This document shows, in pieces, positions 8,471 to 16,893 of a DNA stretch of 64,000 nucleotides. Both the position numbers and the translations under genes were made by a program. The notes under the pieces are model-generated. The model was not told the origin of the DNA. It did no database searches and saw nothing but the letters and a program-made list of their open reading frames with translations. Within the stretch, counting starts at the first letter, position 1. Every line of letters starts with the position of its first letter. The DNA is from Actinomadura luzonensis (GTDB lineage: Bacteria > Actinomycetota > Actinomycetes > Streptosporangiales > Streptosporangiaceae): NCBI RefSeq assembly GCF_022664455.2, contig NZ_JAKRKC020000001.1:1-64000 (forward strand), written 5' to 3'.

Positions 8471-9151
8471 GTGCGCTACACCCAGGCACCGCCTACCAGA
8501 GCCGCTTCCGCCGTCTACGTCACGCTCTCCGCGCAGGTCTTCTCCCTCGCCGCTCTCGTGGTCTTCGAGCAGGCCCGGGGGCGGCAGCTCGCCGCCCAGC
8601 TCGCCGCCTTCGGCGGACGGCCCCAAGGGGCCGCCGCGGAGGCCGTCGTGGGCGCGGTCACCGTGTTCGCGGTGCTGATGATGCTGGTGGCGGGCACCTC
8701 GATCGCGGCGGGGGCCGCGTACGTCACGTGGCTGGTGCGGGCCAGGCAGGCCAACGACCGGTCGGCGGCGACCGGGCCGGTGGCGGCGGCCTGGCTCATC
8801 CCCGGCCTCAACCTGGTGGCGCCCGCGGTGCTGGTGGACCAGGTGTGGCGGGGCACCCGGCCGCCGGCCGGGCAGCGCGGGCGGTGGCTCGCGCTGCTGA
8901 CCGGGTGGTGGCTGAGCTGGCTGGCCATGCTCGCGCTGGTCACCGTCCGGCTGCCGCTCGACTCCTCCGCCGACGGGCTGACCGGGGTGGGGGTGCCGGA
9001 GCTGCTGTTCGCGGCGCTGGCGGCGATGTCGTGCGCGGGCACCGTACGCGAGCTGACCCGGCTGCAGCAGGCCGCCCGCTCCCCCCTGGCCTCCCTCCGC
9101 ACCCTGTCCGCCAAACCGCACGACTCCACCCCGATCACCCGCCCCACCTGA
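8471..9151 (+). CDS. DUF4328 membrane protein
   Basis: About 226 residues with several hydrophobic helices and the DUF4328 signature region around AAAWLIPGLNLVAPAVLVDQ (roughly residues 115-135), ending in a VDQVWRGT-like motif. The family is common in actinomycetes and has no known function. I prefer the GTG at 8471, because a purine-rich GGGGGGAG tract ends six bases upstream. An ATG at 8450 is the alternative. It stands alone between the response regulator and the convergent dnaE2. Confidence 0.78.
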   Translation: MRYTQAPPTRAASAVYVTLSAQVFSLAALVVFEQARGRQLAAQLAAFGGRPQGAAAEAVVGAVTVFAVLMMLVAGTSIAAGAAYVTWLVRARQANDRSAATGPVAAAWLIPGLNLVAPAVLVDQVWRGTRPPAGQRGRWLALLTGWWLSWLAMLALVTVRLPLDSSADGLTGVGVPELLFAALAAMSCAGTVRELTRLQQAARSPLASLRTLSAKPHDSTPITRPT

Positions 9152-9185
9152 CCACCCGGCCCGTGCGCGACGGTGACGGGGCGGG

Positions 9186-12100
9186 TCAGGCGGCGGTGGG
9201 GCCGGAGCTGCCGGGGCTGGCGTGCCAGAGGCGGCGGGGCGGGGCCGCGACGGCGGGCGCGAGGTCGGAGTAGGGCGACAGGCGGAAGCCGTTGGCGTAC
9301 TCGACGGGCCGCCCGCCGACCCCCGCCGGCTCCTCCGGCGTCCGGCGCAGCAGGGCGCGGACCGCGTCGACGCCCCGGGAGCGCCACAGGGCGTCCACGT
9401 CGGCGAGGTTCCAGCAGTCGACGGCCCGCAGCGACACCGCCCGCACCCCGGTGCGCCGCACCACTCCCTTGGCCAGCATGAGCCACGACCCGAACACGGT
9501 CGAGGCGCAGTGCCCCTGCACCGACTCGAAGAAGGTCAGGTCGATCGGCCCGGTGGAGTCCTCCAGGGTGGTGAAGACGACCCGCTGCCCGGAGCGCACG
9601 GCCGGGGTCTGGGTGGCCACCTTGACCCCCGCCACCAGCACCTCCGACCCGTTGCGCTGCCGCAGCAGGTCGCGGGCGCGCACCACGCCGAGCAGGTCGA
9701 GCAGCTCGTCGTGGAAGCTGATGACGTGCCGGCTGACGTCGATGCCGAGGATCTCCAGCTCGGCCTCGACCATCTCGGCCTCGGTCATCTCGGGCAGCTC
9801 GCCCGGCGGCAGGTGCTCGGTGAACCCCAGCGGGAGCTGGGCGGAGGGCTGCGGGGCGGCGGCGGGCCGGGAGGGGCGGGTGTAGCGCTGGGAGGAGCGC
9901 GGCCCGGTCCGCACGCCGCTGTCCGACGACCGTTCGAGCGCGCCGATCCGGGCGATCAGGTCGCGCCTGGTCAGCTCGCCGGGCCGCCAGCGCGGCCCGC
10001 CCGGGTGCAGGTCGTGCAGCGCGTCCAGGCCGCCGACCTGGACGATCCGCTCGATGACGGGACGCGAGGGCCGGGCGCGGTCCCAGAAGTCGGCCAGCGA
10101 CGTGTACGGCTGCCCGGCCACCATCCGCTCGACCTCGGCCTCGCTCACCCCCTTGATCGCCGAGAACGGCACCCGCAGCGCGTACCCCTTGCCGATGTCC
10201 TCGGCCCGGAACTCCCGCCGCCGGGGCGGCGCCTCCTCCGGGCCGCCGAGCCGCGCGGGCCGCACCCGCACCGGCACGCGCGGCCCGAGCCGTTCCACCC
10301 GCCAGTCCTTGCCGGACTTGTTGATGTCGAGCGGCAGGATCTTCACCCCGCACTGCCGGGCCTCGTCGATGATGACCCGCGCGGGGTACATGCCGGGGTC
10401 GTGCGTGAGCACCCCGGCGAAGAACGCCGCCGCGTGGTGCCGTTTCAGCCACGCCGACTGGTACGTGGGCAGCGCGAACGCCGCCGCGTGCGCCTTGCAG
10501 AACCCGAACCCGCCGAACGCGTCCAGCACCCGCCAGGCCCGGTCGACGGCCGCGTCGTCGAAGCCGTTGGCCCTGGCCAGCGGCACGAACGTGTTGCGCA
10601 CCCGCTCGCGCCCCTCCGGCGTGCCGAGGGTGCGCCGCAACATCTCGGCGTAGGACAGGTCGCGCCCGGTCATCACCGAGATGATCTTCAGGACCTGCTC
10701 GTGGAACACCACGACGCCGTTCGTCTCGCGCAGCGCCTCGCGCAGCCGCTCGTGCGGGTAGTACGCCTGCCGCCACCCCTGCCGGATCTCCAGGTAGGGG
10801 GTGATCATGTCGGAGTTGACCGGCCCGGGCCGGAACAGCGAGATGTCCACGATCAGGTCGTGCATCGCCCGCGGCTCCAGCTTGGCCACCAGCTCCCGCT
10901 GCCCCGGCGACTCGATCTGGAAGCAGCCGATCGTGCGGGCGGCGCAGATCATGTCGTAGGTCTCCTGGTCGTCGTGCGGGACGTACTGCGCCTCCGGGTC
11001 GTCGCCGCGCTGGGTGTCGAGCTCGACGGTGACGCCGTCCACGCGCTCGATCTCGCCCAGCGCGTACGCCAGCGCCGACTGCATCCGCACGCCGAGCACG
11101 TCCAGCTTGAGCAGCCCGGCCTCCTCCACGTCGTCCTTGTCGAACTGCGACATGGGGAACTCCAGCAGGCTGCGCTCGACCGGCGTCCGGTCGAGGAGGC
11201 CGGCGTTGCCGATGAGCACCCCGCACGGGTGCAGCGCGATGTGCCTGGGCAGCCCGTCGAGCTTCTCCGCCAGCCGGAACACCCGGTCGAGCCCGGCGTC
11301 GCCGAGCCGGCTGCCGCGCAGCTCCGGCAGGTCGTCCAGGGACGCGGTGATCTGCCTGGCCCGGATGTGCGGGAACGCCTTGGCGATCGTGTCGATCTCG
11401 TGCGGCGGCAGGCCCATCGCGCCCGCGACGTCGCGGATGGCGCTGCGCGCCCGGTAGGTCTCCATCATGGACACGCAGGCCACCCGGTCCTCGCCGTACC
11501 GGTCGAAGATCGCCTTGTAGCAGTCGAGGCGGCGGGCGGACTCGACGTCCACGTCGATGTCGGGCAGCCCGACGCGGCCCTCGGACAGGAAGCGCTCCAT
11601 GAGCAGGCCGTGCTCCATCGGGTTGATCTCGCCGATGCCGATCAGGTAGTTGACCAGGCTGCCCGCGCCCGAGCCGCGGATGGCGCAGCGCACGCCCATG
11701 CCGCGGATCATGTCGGTGATGCCGGCCACCGCGATGAAGTAGCCGGACAGCCGCTTGCGCTCGATGATCGCCAGCTCCTCCCTGAGCCGGTCGCGGGCGC
11801 CGGCGTCGCGGTCGAGGCCGCGGCGGAGCAGGCCGTCCTCGACGCGGTGGCGCAGCAGCGGCACGGGGTCGCGGCCGATCTCGGGCAGGTGCAGGTCGGG
11901 CGGGCTGTTGCGGAGCGCGAGCAGCCGCAGCGGGTCCATCGCGCACGCCTCGGCCAGCCGCCGGGTGGTCAGCAGCAGCCGCCCCACCCGCGCCTGGTCG
12001 GCGCCGCAGACCTTGGCCGCCACCTGCCACATCTCCTTGGTGCCCTTGAGGTAGGCGTGCGAGGTCGTGCGCTCCAGGTGACGCGGGTGCAGGGGGACGA

Positions 12101-12839
12101 GCTGGCGGGCCGCGTCGAGCACGTCGCCCACCTGGTGGTCGGCCGGGTCGAGGTAGCGCACCGCGTTGGTGAGCACGGCGGGCACGCCCATGGACTCGGC
12201 CAGGCCGAGCATGCGCACGGCGGTGGTGGCGTCGCGGAAGCCGTACTGGTCGACCAGCTCGATCACCACGCCGGGCACCGCGGCCCGCCACCGGCCGAGC
12301 AGCGTCCGCGCGTGCTCGTCGCGCCGCTCGGCGACGGCGCGGCCCACGTCGGAACGGGGGCCGAGCAGCACGACGAGCCCGTCGTCGGCGCCGAACCCGT
12401 GGTCGCCGCCCTGCCCGCCGCCGGGCCCGCCGGCCCAGGCGCCGATCAGCTCGCGGGTGACCTGGGGCTTGCCGCGCTCGCCGGCCCGGTGGGCGGCGGT
12501 GACCAGGCGGGCGAGCCGCGACCAGCCCTCGCCGCGGGCCAGCACGGTCACGCGGTCCTCGGCGTCGGGCCCGGTGCGGGGGCGCGACGGGCGCATGCCG
12601 GGCACCGGGCCCGACGGCGGGGCCTCCAGCGCCAGGTTGACGCCGACGACCGGGGCGATCCCGGCGTCCGCGCACGCCTGGACATGCTTGATCACGCCGT
12701 AGAGGCCGTCGCGGTCGGCCAGGGCCAGGATGTCCATGCCGAACTCGGCGGCGCGGCGGGCGAGGGCCTGGGGGAAGGCGGTGCCGTACCGCATGGAGTA
12801 CGCCGAGCACACGTTGAGGTGCGGGAACGGCGGCGCCAT
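9186..12839 (-). CDS. dnaE2: Error-prone DNA polymerase III alpha subunit, DnaE2/ImuC type
   Basis: About 1217 residues of C-family polymerase. The palm carries GLPDIDVDVESARR with the catalytic Asp pair, and the third Asp is in LLKLDVLGVRM. A helix-hairpin-helix region and a C-terminal OB fold (around VLVAGVKVATQTPAVRSG) complete the DnaE2 layout. The N-terminal PHP domain is degenerate: the usual HxH metal motif reads HLNVCS, and the TDH motif reads ADRDG. Proofreading metal ligands are therefore lost, which fits a mutagenic polymerase. The ATG overlaps the stop of the DUF6504 gene (TGATG). An SOS box lies upstream of the pair. No ImuA'/ImuB genes are in the window. Confidence 0.92.
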   Translation of the reverse strand: MAPPFPHLNVCSAYSMRYGTAFPQALARRAAEFGMDILALADRDGLYGVIKHVQACADAGIAPVVGVNLALEAPPSGPVPGMRPSRPRTGPDAEDRVTVLARGEGWSRLARLVTAAHRAGERGKPQVTRELIGAWAGGPGGGQGGDHGFGADDGLVVLLGPRSDVGRAVAERRDEHARTLLGRWRAAVPGVVIELVDQYGFRDATTAVRMLGLAESMGVPAVLTNAVRYLDPADHQVGDVLDAARQLVPLHPRHLERTTSHAYLKGTKEMWQVAAKVCGADQARVGRLLLTTRRLAEACAMDPLRLLALRNSPPDLHLPEIGRDPVPLLRHRVEDGLLRRGLDRDAGARDRLREELAIIERKRLSGYFIAVAGITDMIRGMGVRCAIRGSGAGSLVNYLIGIGEINPMEHGLLMERFLSEGRVGLPDIDVDVESARRLDCYKAIFDRYGEDRVACVSMMETYRARSAIRDVAGAMGLPPHEIDTIAKAFPHIRARQITASLDDLPELRGSRLGDAGLDRVFRLAEKLDGLPRHIALHPCGVLIGNAGLLDRTPVERSLLEFPMSQFDKDDVEEAGLLKLDVLGVRMQSALAYALGEIERVDGVTVELDTQRGDDPEAQYVPHDDQETYDMICAARTIGCFQIESPGQRELVAKLEPRAMHDLIVDISLFRPGPVNSDMITPYLEIRQGWRQAYYPHERLREALRETNGVVVFHEQVLKIISVMTGRDLSYAEMLRRTLGTPEGRERVRNTFVPLARANGFDDAAVDRAWRVLDAFGGFGFCKAHAAAFALPTYQSAWLKRHHAAAFFAGVLTHDPGMYPARVIIDEARQCGVKILPLDINKSGKDWRVERLGPRVPVRVRPARLGGPEEAPPRRREFRAEDIGKGYALRVPFSAIKGVSEAEVERMVAGQPYTSLADFWDRARPSRPVIERIVQVGGLDALHDLHPGGPRWRPGELTRRDLIARIGALERSSDSGVRTGPRSSQRYTRPSRPAAAPQPSAQLPLGFTEHLPPGELPEMTEAEMVEAELEILGIDVSRHVISFHDELLDLLGVVRARDLLRQRNGSEVLVAGVKVATQTPAVRSGQRVVFTTLEDSTGPIDLTFFESVQGHCASTVFGSWLMLAKGVVRRTGVRAVSLRAVDCWNLADVDALWRSRGVDAVRALLRRTPEEPAGVGGRPVEYANGFRLSPYSDLAPAVAAPPRRLWHASPGSSGPTAA

Positions 12840-13105
12840 CAGTCCCACGCCCTCAGCAGCAGCCAGCCGTTGCTGGCGGTGTCGTAGCGCAGCTCGTACG
12901 AGCCCACCTCGCGGCCGGGCCCGGCCTCCACGCGCCAGAACTGGCGTTCGCCCGGATCGCCCTCGTTCGTCTTCCACCACTCGCGCGCGACCACCCAGTG
13001 GTCGAGGACGCGGCGGACGAGGTGGAGCCGGTCGCGCCAGACGAACTGGATGGGCTCCCCGTCCCTCGTCCACACCTCTATCGGATCGCCATAGAGTCTG
13101 CTCAA
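12839..13105 (-). CDS. DUF6504 family protein, dnaE2 operon partner
   Basis: 88 residues, starting at TTG 13105 with GGGGAGAA about five bases upstream. The sequence has conserved aromatic and charged positions (PIEVWTRDGEPIQFVWRDR, then WVVAREWW, then SNGWLLLRAWD). I recognise it as the DUF6504 type found next to translesion polymerase genes in actinobacteria. Its stop overlaps the dnaE2 start, so translation is coupled. Function is unknown; the position suggests a small accessory factor of the mutasome. Confidence 0.8.
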   Translation of the reverse strand: MSRLYGDPIEVWTRDGEPIQFVWRDRLHLVRRVLDHWVVAREWWKTNEGDPGERQFWRVEAGPGREVGSYELRYDTASNGWLLLRAWD

Positions 13106-13162
13106 GACGCTTCTCCCCGCGGCTCTGGTCGTGTTCGTGAGCCACCCGGGGGAAGGCGGGCG

Positions 13163-13930
13163 CTATGAATCGAACATATGTTCTCCGGCCGCGGAACGCA
13201 AGTCGAGCGCCTGCCGCACGAGCGGGTTCGCGCCGATCGAGTTGCGGATGCTGAAGGCCACGCTGCCTGCGCGGTAACGGTCGTCGGAGGACTCCACCGG
13301 GCGGCCCTCGTGGGTCGTCGTGACGCGGCGCTGGCGCAGCAGCGGGCTGCCCCGGCGCACGCCCAGCAGGCGGGCGTCCTGGGCGCCGGCGGCGACCGCG
13401 TCGATCAGGTGCTCGCCGTAGGCGAAGACGAGCCCGACGGCCTCGTACAGGGCCTCGGTGACCGACTCGCAGTCGGCGGGCAGCGCCTCGACGGCCGGGG
13501 CCACCCATCCGGCGTACACCGTCCGCTCGACGAGCACCGGCTCGCCCTCCAGCGTGCGCAGCCGCAGCACCTCCAGCACCTCCTCCCCGCCCAGCCGGGC
13601 CGACTCGGCGGCGCTCGCCGGGCGGCGGCGCTGCCCGACCACTTGGCCGCCGAAGCGGTGGCCGCCGGCGCGCGCCCACTGCGCGAAGCTGTGCAGCTCG
13701 GCGAAGCTCTGGCTGCGCGCCGCGCCGAGCACGATCCGCCTGGCGCCCTGCCGCGAGCCCACCAGCCCCTCGGCGACCAGCACGGCCACCGCCTGGCGCA
13801 CGGTGCCGCGCGCCGCGCCGTACCGCTCGGCCAGCTCGGCCTCGCTCGGGAGCTGGGAGCCGACCGGGTGCGCGCCGGAGAGGATGCCCTCCCGCAGGTC
13901 ATCGGCAATCAGTTCATAGCGCGCAACCAC
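13163..13930 (-). CDS. GntR-family regulator, HutC/UTRA type
   Basis: 255 residues. An N-terminal winged helix (YELIADDLREGILSGA, then LPSEAELAERYGAARGTVRQ) is followed by a UTRA ligand domain (LEGEPVLVERTVYAGW and VESSDDRYRAGSVAFSIRN). I chose the GTG at 13930, preceded by GGGAGGGAG at about six bases. It is divergent from the ABC importer operon that begins with the substrate-binding lipoprotein and most likely represses it. The relatives DasR, PhnF and NagR sense phosphorylated or aminated small molecules. Its 3' end contains the SOS box that serves the downstream dnaE2 operon. Confidence 0.9.
   Translation of the reverse strand: MVARYELIADDLREGILSGAHPVGSQLPSEAELAERYGAARGTVRQAVAVLVAEGLVGSRQGARRIVLGAARSQSFAELHSFAQWARAGGHRFGGQVVGQRRRPASAAESARLGGEEVLEVLRLRTLEGEPVLVERTVYAGWVAPAVEALPADCESVTEALYEAVGLVFAYGEHLIDAVAAGAQDARLLGVRRGSPLLRQRRVTTTHEGRPVESSDDRYRAGSVAFSIRNSIGANPLVRQALDLRSAAGEHMFDS
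13172..13185 (-). promoter_or_regulatory. SOS (LexA) box upstream of the DUF6504-dnaE2 operon
   Basis: The sequence CGAACATATGTTCT contains GAAC-N4-GTTC with a perfect 12-bp palindrome. It matches the LexA box known from Bacillus and actinobacteria (CGAACNNNNGTTCG). It lies 67-80 bases before the DUF6504 start, within the last codons of gntR. The position fits a LexA-repressed promoter for the error-prone polymerase operon. Confidence 0.85.
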
Positions 13931-13985
13931 CGCCGCTCCCTCCCATTCACGAAAGAGCAACATTCATGCGACTTACTGGTGCTCG

Positions 13986-13999
13986 CTTGTTTGTACAAG
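13986..13999. promoter_or_regulatory. Candidate GntR operator between gntR and the ABC importer operon
   Basis: CTTGTTTGTACAAG has inverted CTTGT/ACAAG arms and a central TTGTACAA palindrome. It lies between the divergent gntR (start 13930) and lipoprotein gene (start 14043). GntR/HutC regulators normally bind such palindromes in the shared promoter. Low to moderate confidence because no second copy was seen. Confidence 0.5.
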
Positions 14000-14042
14000 T
14001 TCCCCTAGTTTCATGCCATACCCCCAGCACAGTGGAGGCGTC

Positions 14043-15209
14043 GTGTTCTCACCTCGCGCCCGCGCGGCCGGAGTCGCCGCGATCCTGACCCTAGTGACCA
14101 CGGCAGTAACCGCGGCGTGCGGCGCCGCCCCCGGCACCCGGCAGACCACCCAGGCGTCGCAGGGCGGGGCGAACGCCGCCACCGCCACCTCCGCCGCCGA
14201 CCTCGGCGGGCTGGACAAGCTCGTCGAGGCCGCGAAGAAGGAAGGCACCCTGCACGTCATCGCCCTGCCGCCGGACTGGGCGAACTACGGCGAGATCATC
14301 GAGAAGTTCCAGGCCAAGTACGGCATCAAGATCGAGAGCGAGACCCCCGACGCGGCCAGCGCCGACGAGATCAACGCCGTCAAGACCCGCAAGGGCCAGG
14401 ACCGCGCCCCCGACGTGCTCGACCTCGGCCAGTCGTTCGCGATCAGCGGCGCGGCCGAGGGGCTGTTCGCGCCGTACAAGGTGCAGGCGTTCGGCAAGAT
14501 CCCCGAGGGCCAGAAGGAGGCCACCGGCCTCTGGGTCAACGACTACGGCGGCTACGTGTCGATCGGCTGCGACGCCAAGAAGATCACCACCTGCCCCACG
14601 AGCTTCAAGGACCTGCTCAAGCCCGAGTACAAGGGCAAGGTCGCGATGAACGGCAACCCGACCAAGGCCGGCTCGGCCTTCGCCGGCGTGTACGCCGCCG
14701 CGCTCGCGAGCGGCGGCTCCTTCGACGACATCCAGCCCGGCATCGACTTCTTCAAGAAGCTCAAGGACGCCGGCAACTACAACCCGGTCGAGACCACCCC
14801 CGCCACCATCGAGAAGGGCGAGACCCAGATCAGCATCGACTGGGACTACAACAACGCCGCCTACGCCCCCCAGATGGCCGACAAGGGCATCGACTGGAAG
14901 GTGAACGTGCCCTCCGACGGCAGGTACTTCCAGATGTACGCCCAGGCGATCAACAAGGACGCCCCGCACCCGGCCGCCGCCCGCCTCTGGCAGGAGTACC
15001 TCTACAGCGCCGAGGGCCAGAACCTGTTCCTCAAGGGCTTCGCCCGTCCCGTGCTGCTGCCCGCCATGACCGCCGACGGCACCGTGGACCAGGCCCTCGC
15101 CGGCAAGCTGCCCCAGGTCGAGGGCGAGCCGACGTTCCCCACCAGCCAGCAGGTCGACGCGGCCAAGGCCAAGCTGGCGAGCGGCTGGGACGCCGCGATC
15201 TCGGGATGA
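14043..15209 (+). CDS. ABC importer substrate-binding lipoprotein (AfuA/PotD-like)
   Basis: 388 residues starting at GTG 14043 (GGAGG five bases upstream). A signal sequence is followed by a lipobox TAAC with Cys26, then a Ser/Thr/Ala-rich linker. The mature part has the type II periplasmic-binding fold of Fe3+/polyamine/phosphonate-type binding proteins (VEAAKKEGTLHVIALPPDWA, and later a DYGGYVSIGCDAKK segment). First gene of a five-gene operon: permease, permease, ATPase and HAD phosphatase, each overlapping the next. The ligand is not settled. A phosphorylated or phosphonate compound such as 2-aminoethylphosphonate would suit the UTRA regulator and the HAD phosphatase. Confidence 0.9.
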   Translation: MFSPRARAAGVAAILTLVTTAVTAACGAAPGTRQTTQASQGGANAATATSAADLGGLDKLVEAAKKEGTLHVIALPPDWANYGEIIEKFQAKYGIKIESETPDAASADEINAVKTRKGQDRAPDVLDLGQSFAISGAAEGLFAPYKVQAFGKIPEGQKEATGLWVNDYGGYVSIGCDAKKITTCPTSFKDLLKPEYKGKVAMNGNPTKAGSAFAGVYAAALASGGSFDDIQPGIDFFKKLKDAGNYNPVETTPATIEKGETQISIDWDYNNAAYAPQMADKGIDWKVNVPSDGRYFQMYAQAINKDAPHPAAARLWQEYLYSAEGQNLFLKGFARPVLLPAMTADGTVDQALAGKLPQVEGEPTFPTSQQVDAAKAKLASGWDAAISG

Positions 15210-16054
15210 GCCGCTCCCTCACGGGCGGCCGGCCGGGAGCCCGGTCGCGGGGATGGCTGGGGGCGCTGCCGCTGCTGGCGTTCTTCGCGCTCGTCTTCGG
15301 CGTCCCCGCCGCCGCGCTGGCGGCGGGGGCGTTCACCGCGCAGGGGCGGCCGAGCCTGGACAACCTGGCGCTGAGCCTGCGCGGCGGCTACCTGACCGCC
15401 CTGCTCGGCAGCGTGAAGCTGTCGGCGGTGGTGGCGCTGGCCGGGGCCGTGCTCGGCACGTTCCTCGCCCACGCCGTCGTGACCTCGCGCTTCCGGCTGC
15501 TGCGCGAGGCGGTGCTGACCGCCTCCGGCGTGCTCGCCAACTTCGGCGGGGTGCCGCTGGCGTTCTTCTGGATCGCCACGCTCGGCAACTCCGGCGTGGT
15601 CAGCGGGCTGGTCGGGCTGCCGTCGGGCTCGCTGTACACGTTCTGGGGGCTCGCCGTGGTCTACCTGTACTTCTCGATCCCGCTGATGGTGCTGGCCATG
15701 GCGCCGGCGCTGGACGGGCTGCGCCCGCAGTGGCGGGAGGCGGCGGCCAACAACGGGGCCACGGCCTGGCACTACTGGCGGTACGTGGGGCTTCCGGTGC
15801 TGGCCCCGGCCATGCTGGGCGGGGTGGTGCTGCTGTTCGGCTCGGCCTTCTCCGCCTACGCCACCGCCAACGCCATGGTCGGCACCGTCGTGCCGCTCGT
15901 CACCCTCAAGATCGCCGCCGCGCTCACCGGCGACGTGCTGATCGGCTACGAGAACATCGCGCTCGCCCTCAGCCTCGACATGATCGTGGTGGCCGGCCTG
16001 GTGATGGCGATCTACCTGCCGCTGCAGAGGAGGACGTCGCGATGGCTGCACTGA
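15206..16054 (+). CDS. ABC importer permease 1
   Basis: 282 residues of a binding-protein-dependent permease with about six membrane helices. The EAA loop is REAAANNGATAWHYWRYVGLPVLAP, key residues EAAANNGA near 183-190. The ATG overlaps the stop of the binding-protein gene (ATGA at 15206-15209). Permeases paired as two separate subunits with one ATPase are typical of Fe3+, polyamine and 2-aminoethylphosphonate importers. Confidence 0.92.
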   Translation: MSRSLTGGRPGARSRGWLGALPLLAFFALVFGVPAAALAAGAFTAQGRPSLDNLALSLRGGYLTALLGSVKLSAVVALAGAVLGTFLAHAVVTSRFRLLREAVLTASGVLANFGGVPLAFFWIATLGNSGVVSGLVGLPSGSLYTFWGLAVVYLYFSIPLMVLAMAPALDGLRPQWREAAANNGATAWHYWRYVGLPVLAPAMLGGVVLLFGSAFSAYATANAMVGTVVPLVTLKIAAALTGDVLIGYENIALALSLDMIVVAGLVMAIYLPLQRRTSRWLH

Positions 16055-16893
16055 CCGGGCTGGAGCCGGTCGCCGCCGCCCCCGCCCGCGCGCCCCGGGC
16101 CCGGGTCTGGCGCGGGGCCGTGTTCCTGGTGGCCGGGCTCTACTTCCTGGTGCCGCTCGGGGCCTCGCTCTGGTACACGCTCCACTCGCCCGCGGCCGGG
16201 GTGTCGTTCGCGCCGTACGCCGAGCTGCTGACCGCCGAGGGGTTCGCCCGCTCGCTGCTGCTGTCGCTGGGGCTCGCGGCGGCCACCATCGCCGTGGTGC
16301 TGCTGCTGGCGCTGCCGGCGATGCTCGCGGCGCGGCTGTTCGCGCCGCGGCTGCGGCCGGTCCTGGAGGTGTTGTGCACGCTGCCGCTGGTGGTGCCGCC
16401 GATCACGTTCGTGGCGGGGCTGGCGACGTCGCTGCGGACCGGGACCGAGGTGCTGGCGCCGACGCCGTTCTGGGCCACGATCATCGCGGTGCAGGACCCG
16501 GGGTTCCCGGTCGTGCTGGTGCTGGCGTACGTGGTGCTGGTGCTGCCGTTCGTGTACCGGTCGCTGGACGCGGGACTGCGCACGATGGACGTGCGCACGC
16601 TCGTGGAGGCGGCCCGCAACCTGGGCGCCTCGTGGCCGTACGTGCTGTTCCGGGTGGTCGTGCCCAACCTGCGCTCGGCGCTCGCCAGCGCGTCGTTCCT
16701 GACGCTGGCGCTGGTGCTGGGCGAGTACACCGTCGCGAGCCTGCTGGGGTACGAGCCGTTCGCGGTGTGGATCGTGACCGTCTCCGGGTCGCGCGGGCAG
16801 CTCTCGGTGGCCGTGTCCATCCTCAGCCTGCTCATCATCTGGCTGCTCCTGCTGGCCGTGTCCACCGTCTTCGGTAGGGAGAGGAAATCATGA
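16042..16893 (+). CDS. ABC importer permease 2
   Basis: 283 residues, with about six predicted membrane helices and the EAA motif VEAARNLGASWPYVLFRVVV near residue 190. AGGAGG at 16028-16033 supports the ATG at 16042, which lies 13 bases inside the end of the first permease gene. It forms the heterodimeric membrane channel with permease 1 and is fed by the downstream ATPase. Confidence 0.92.
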   Translation: MAALTGLEPVAAAPARAPRARVWRGAVFLVAGLYFLVPLGASLWYTLHSPAAGVSFAPYAELLTAEGFARSLLLSLGLAAATIAVVLLLALPAMLAARLFAPRLRPVLEVLCTLPLVVPPITFVAGLATSLRTGTEVLAPTPFWATIIAVQDPGFPVVLVLAYVVLVLPFVYRSLDAGLRTMDVRTLVEAARNLGASWPYVLFRVVVPNLRSALASASFLTLALVLGEYTVASLLGYEPFAVWIVTVSGSRGQLSVAVSILSLLIIWLLLLAVSTVFGRERKS

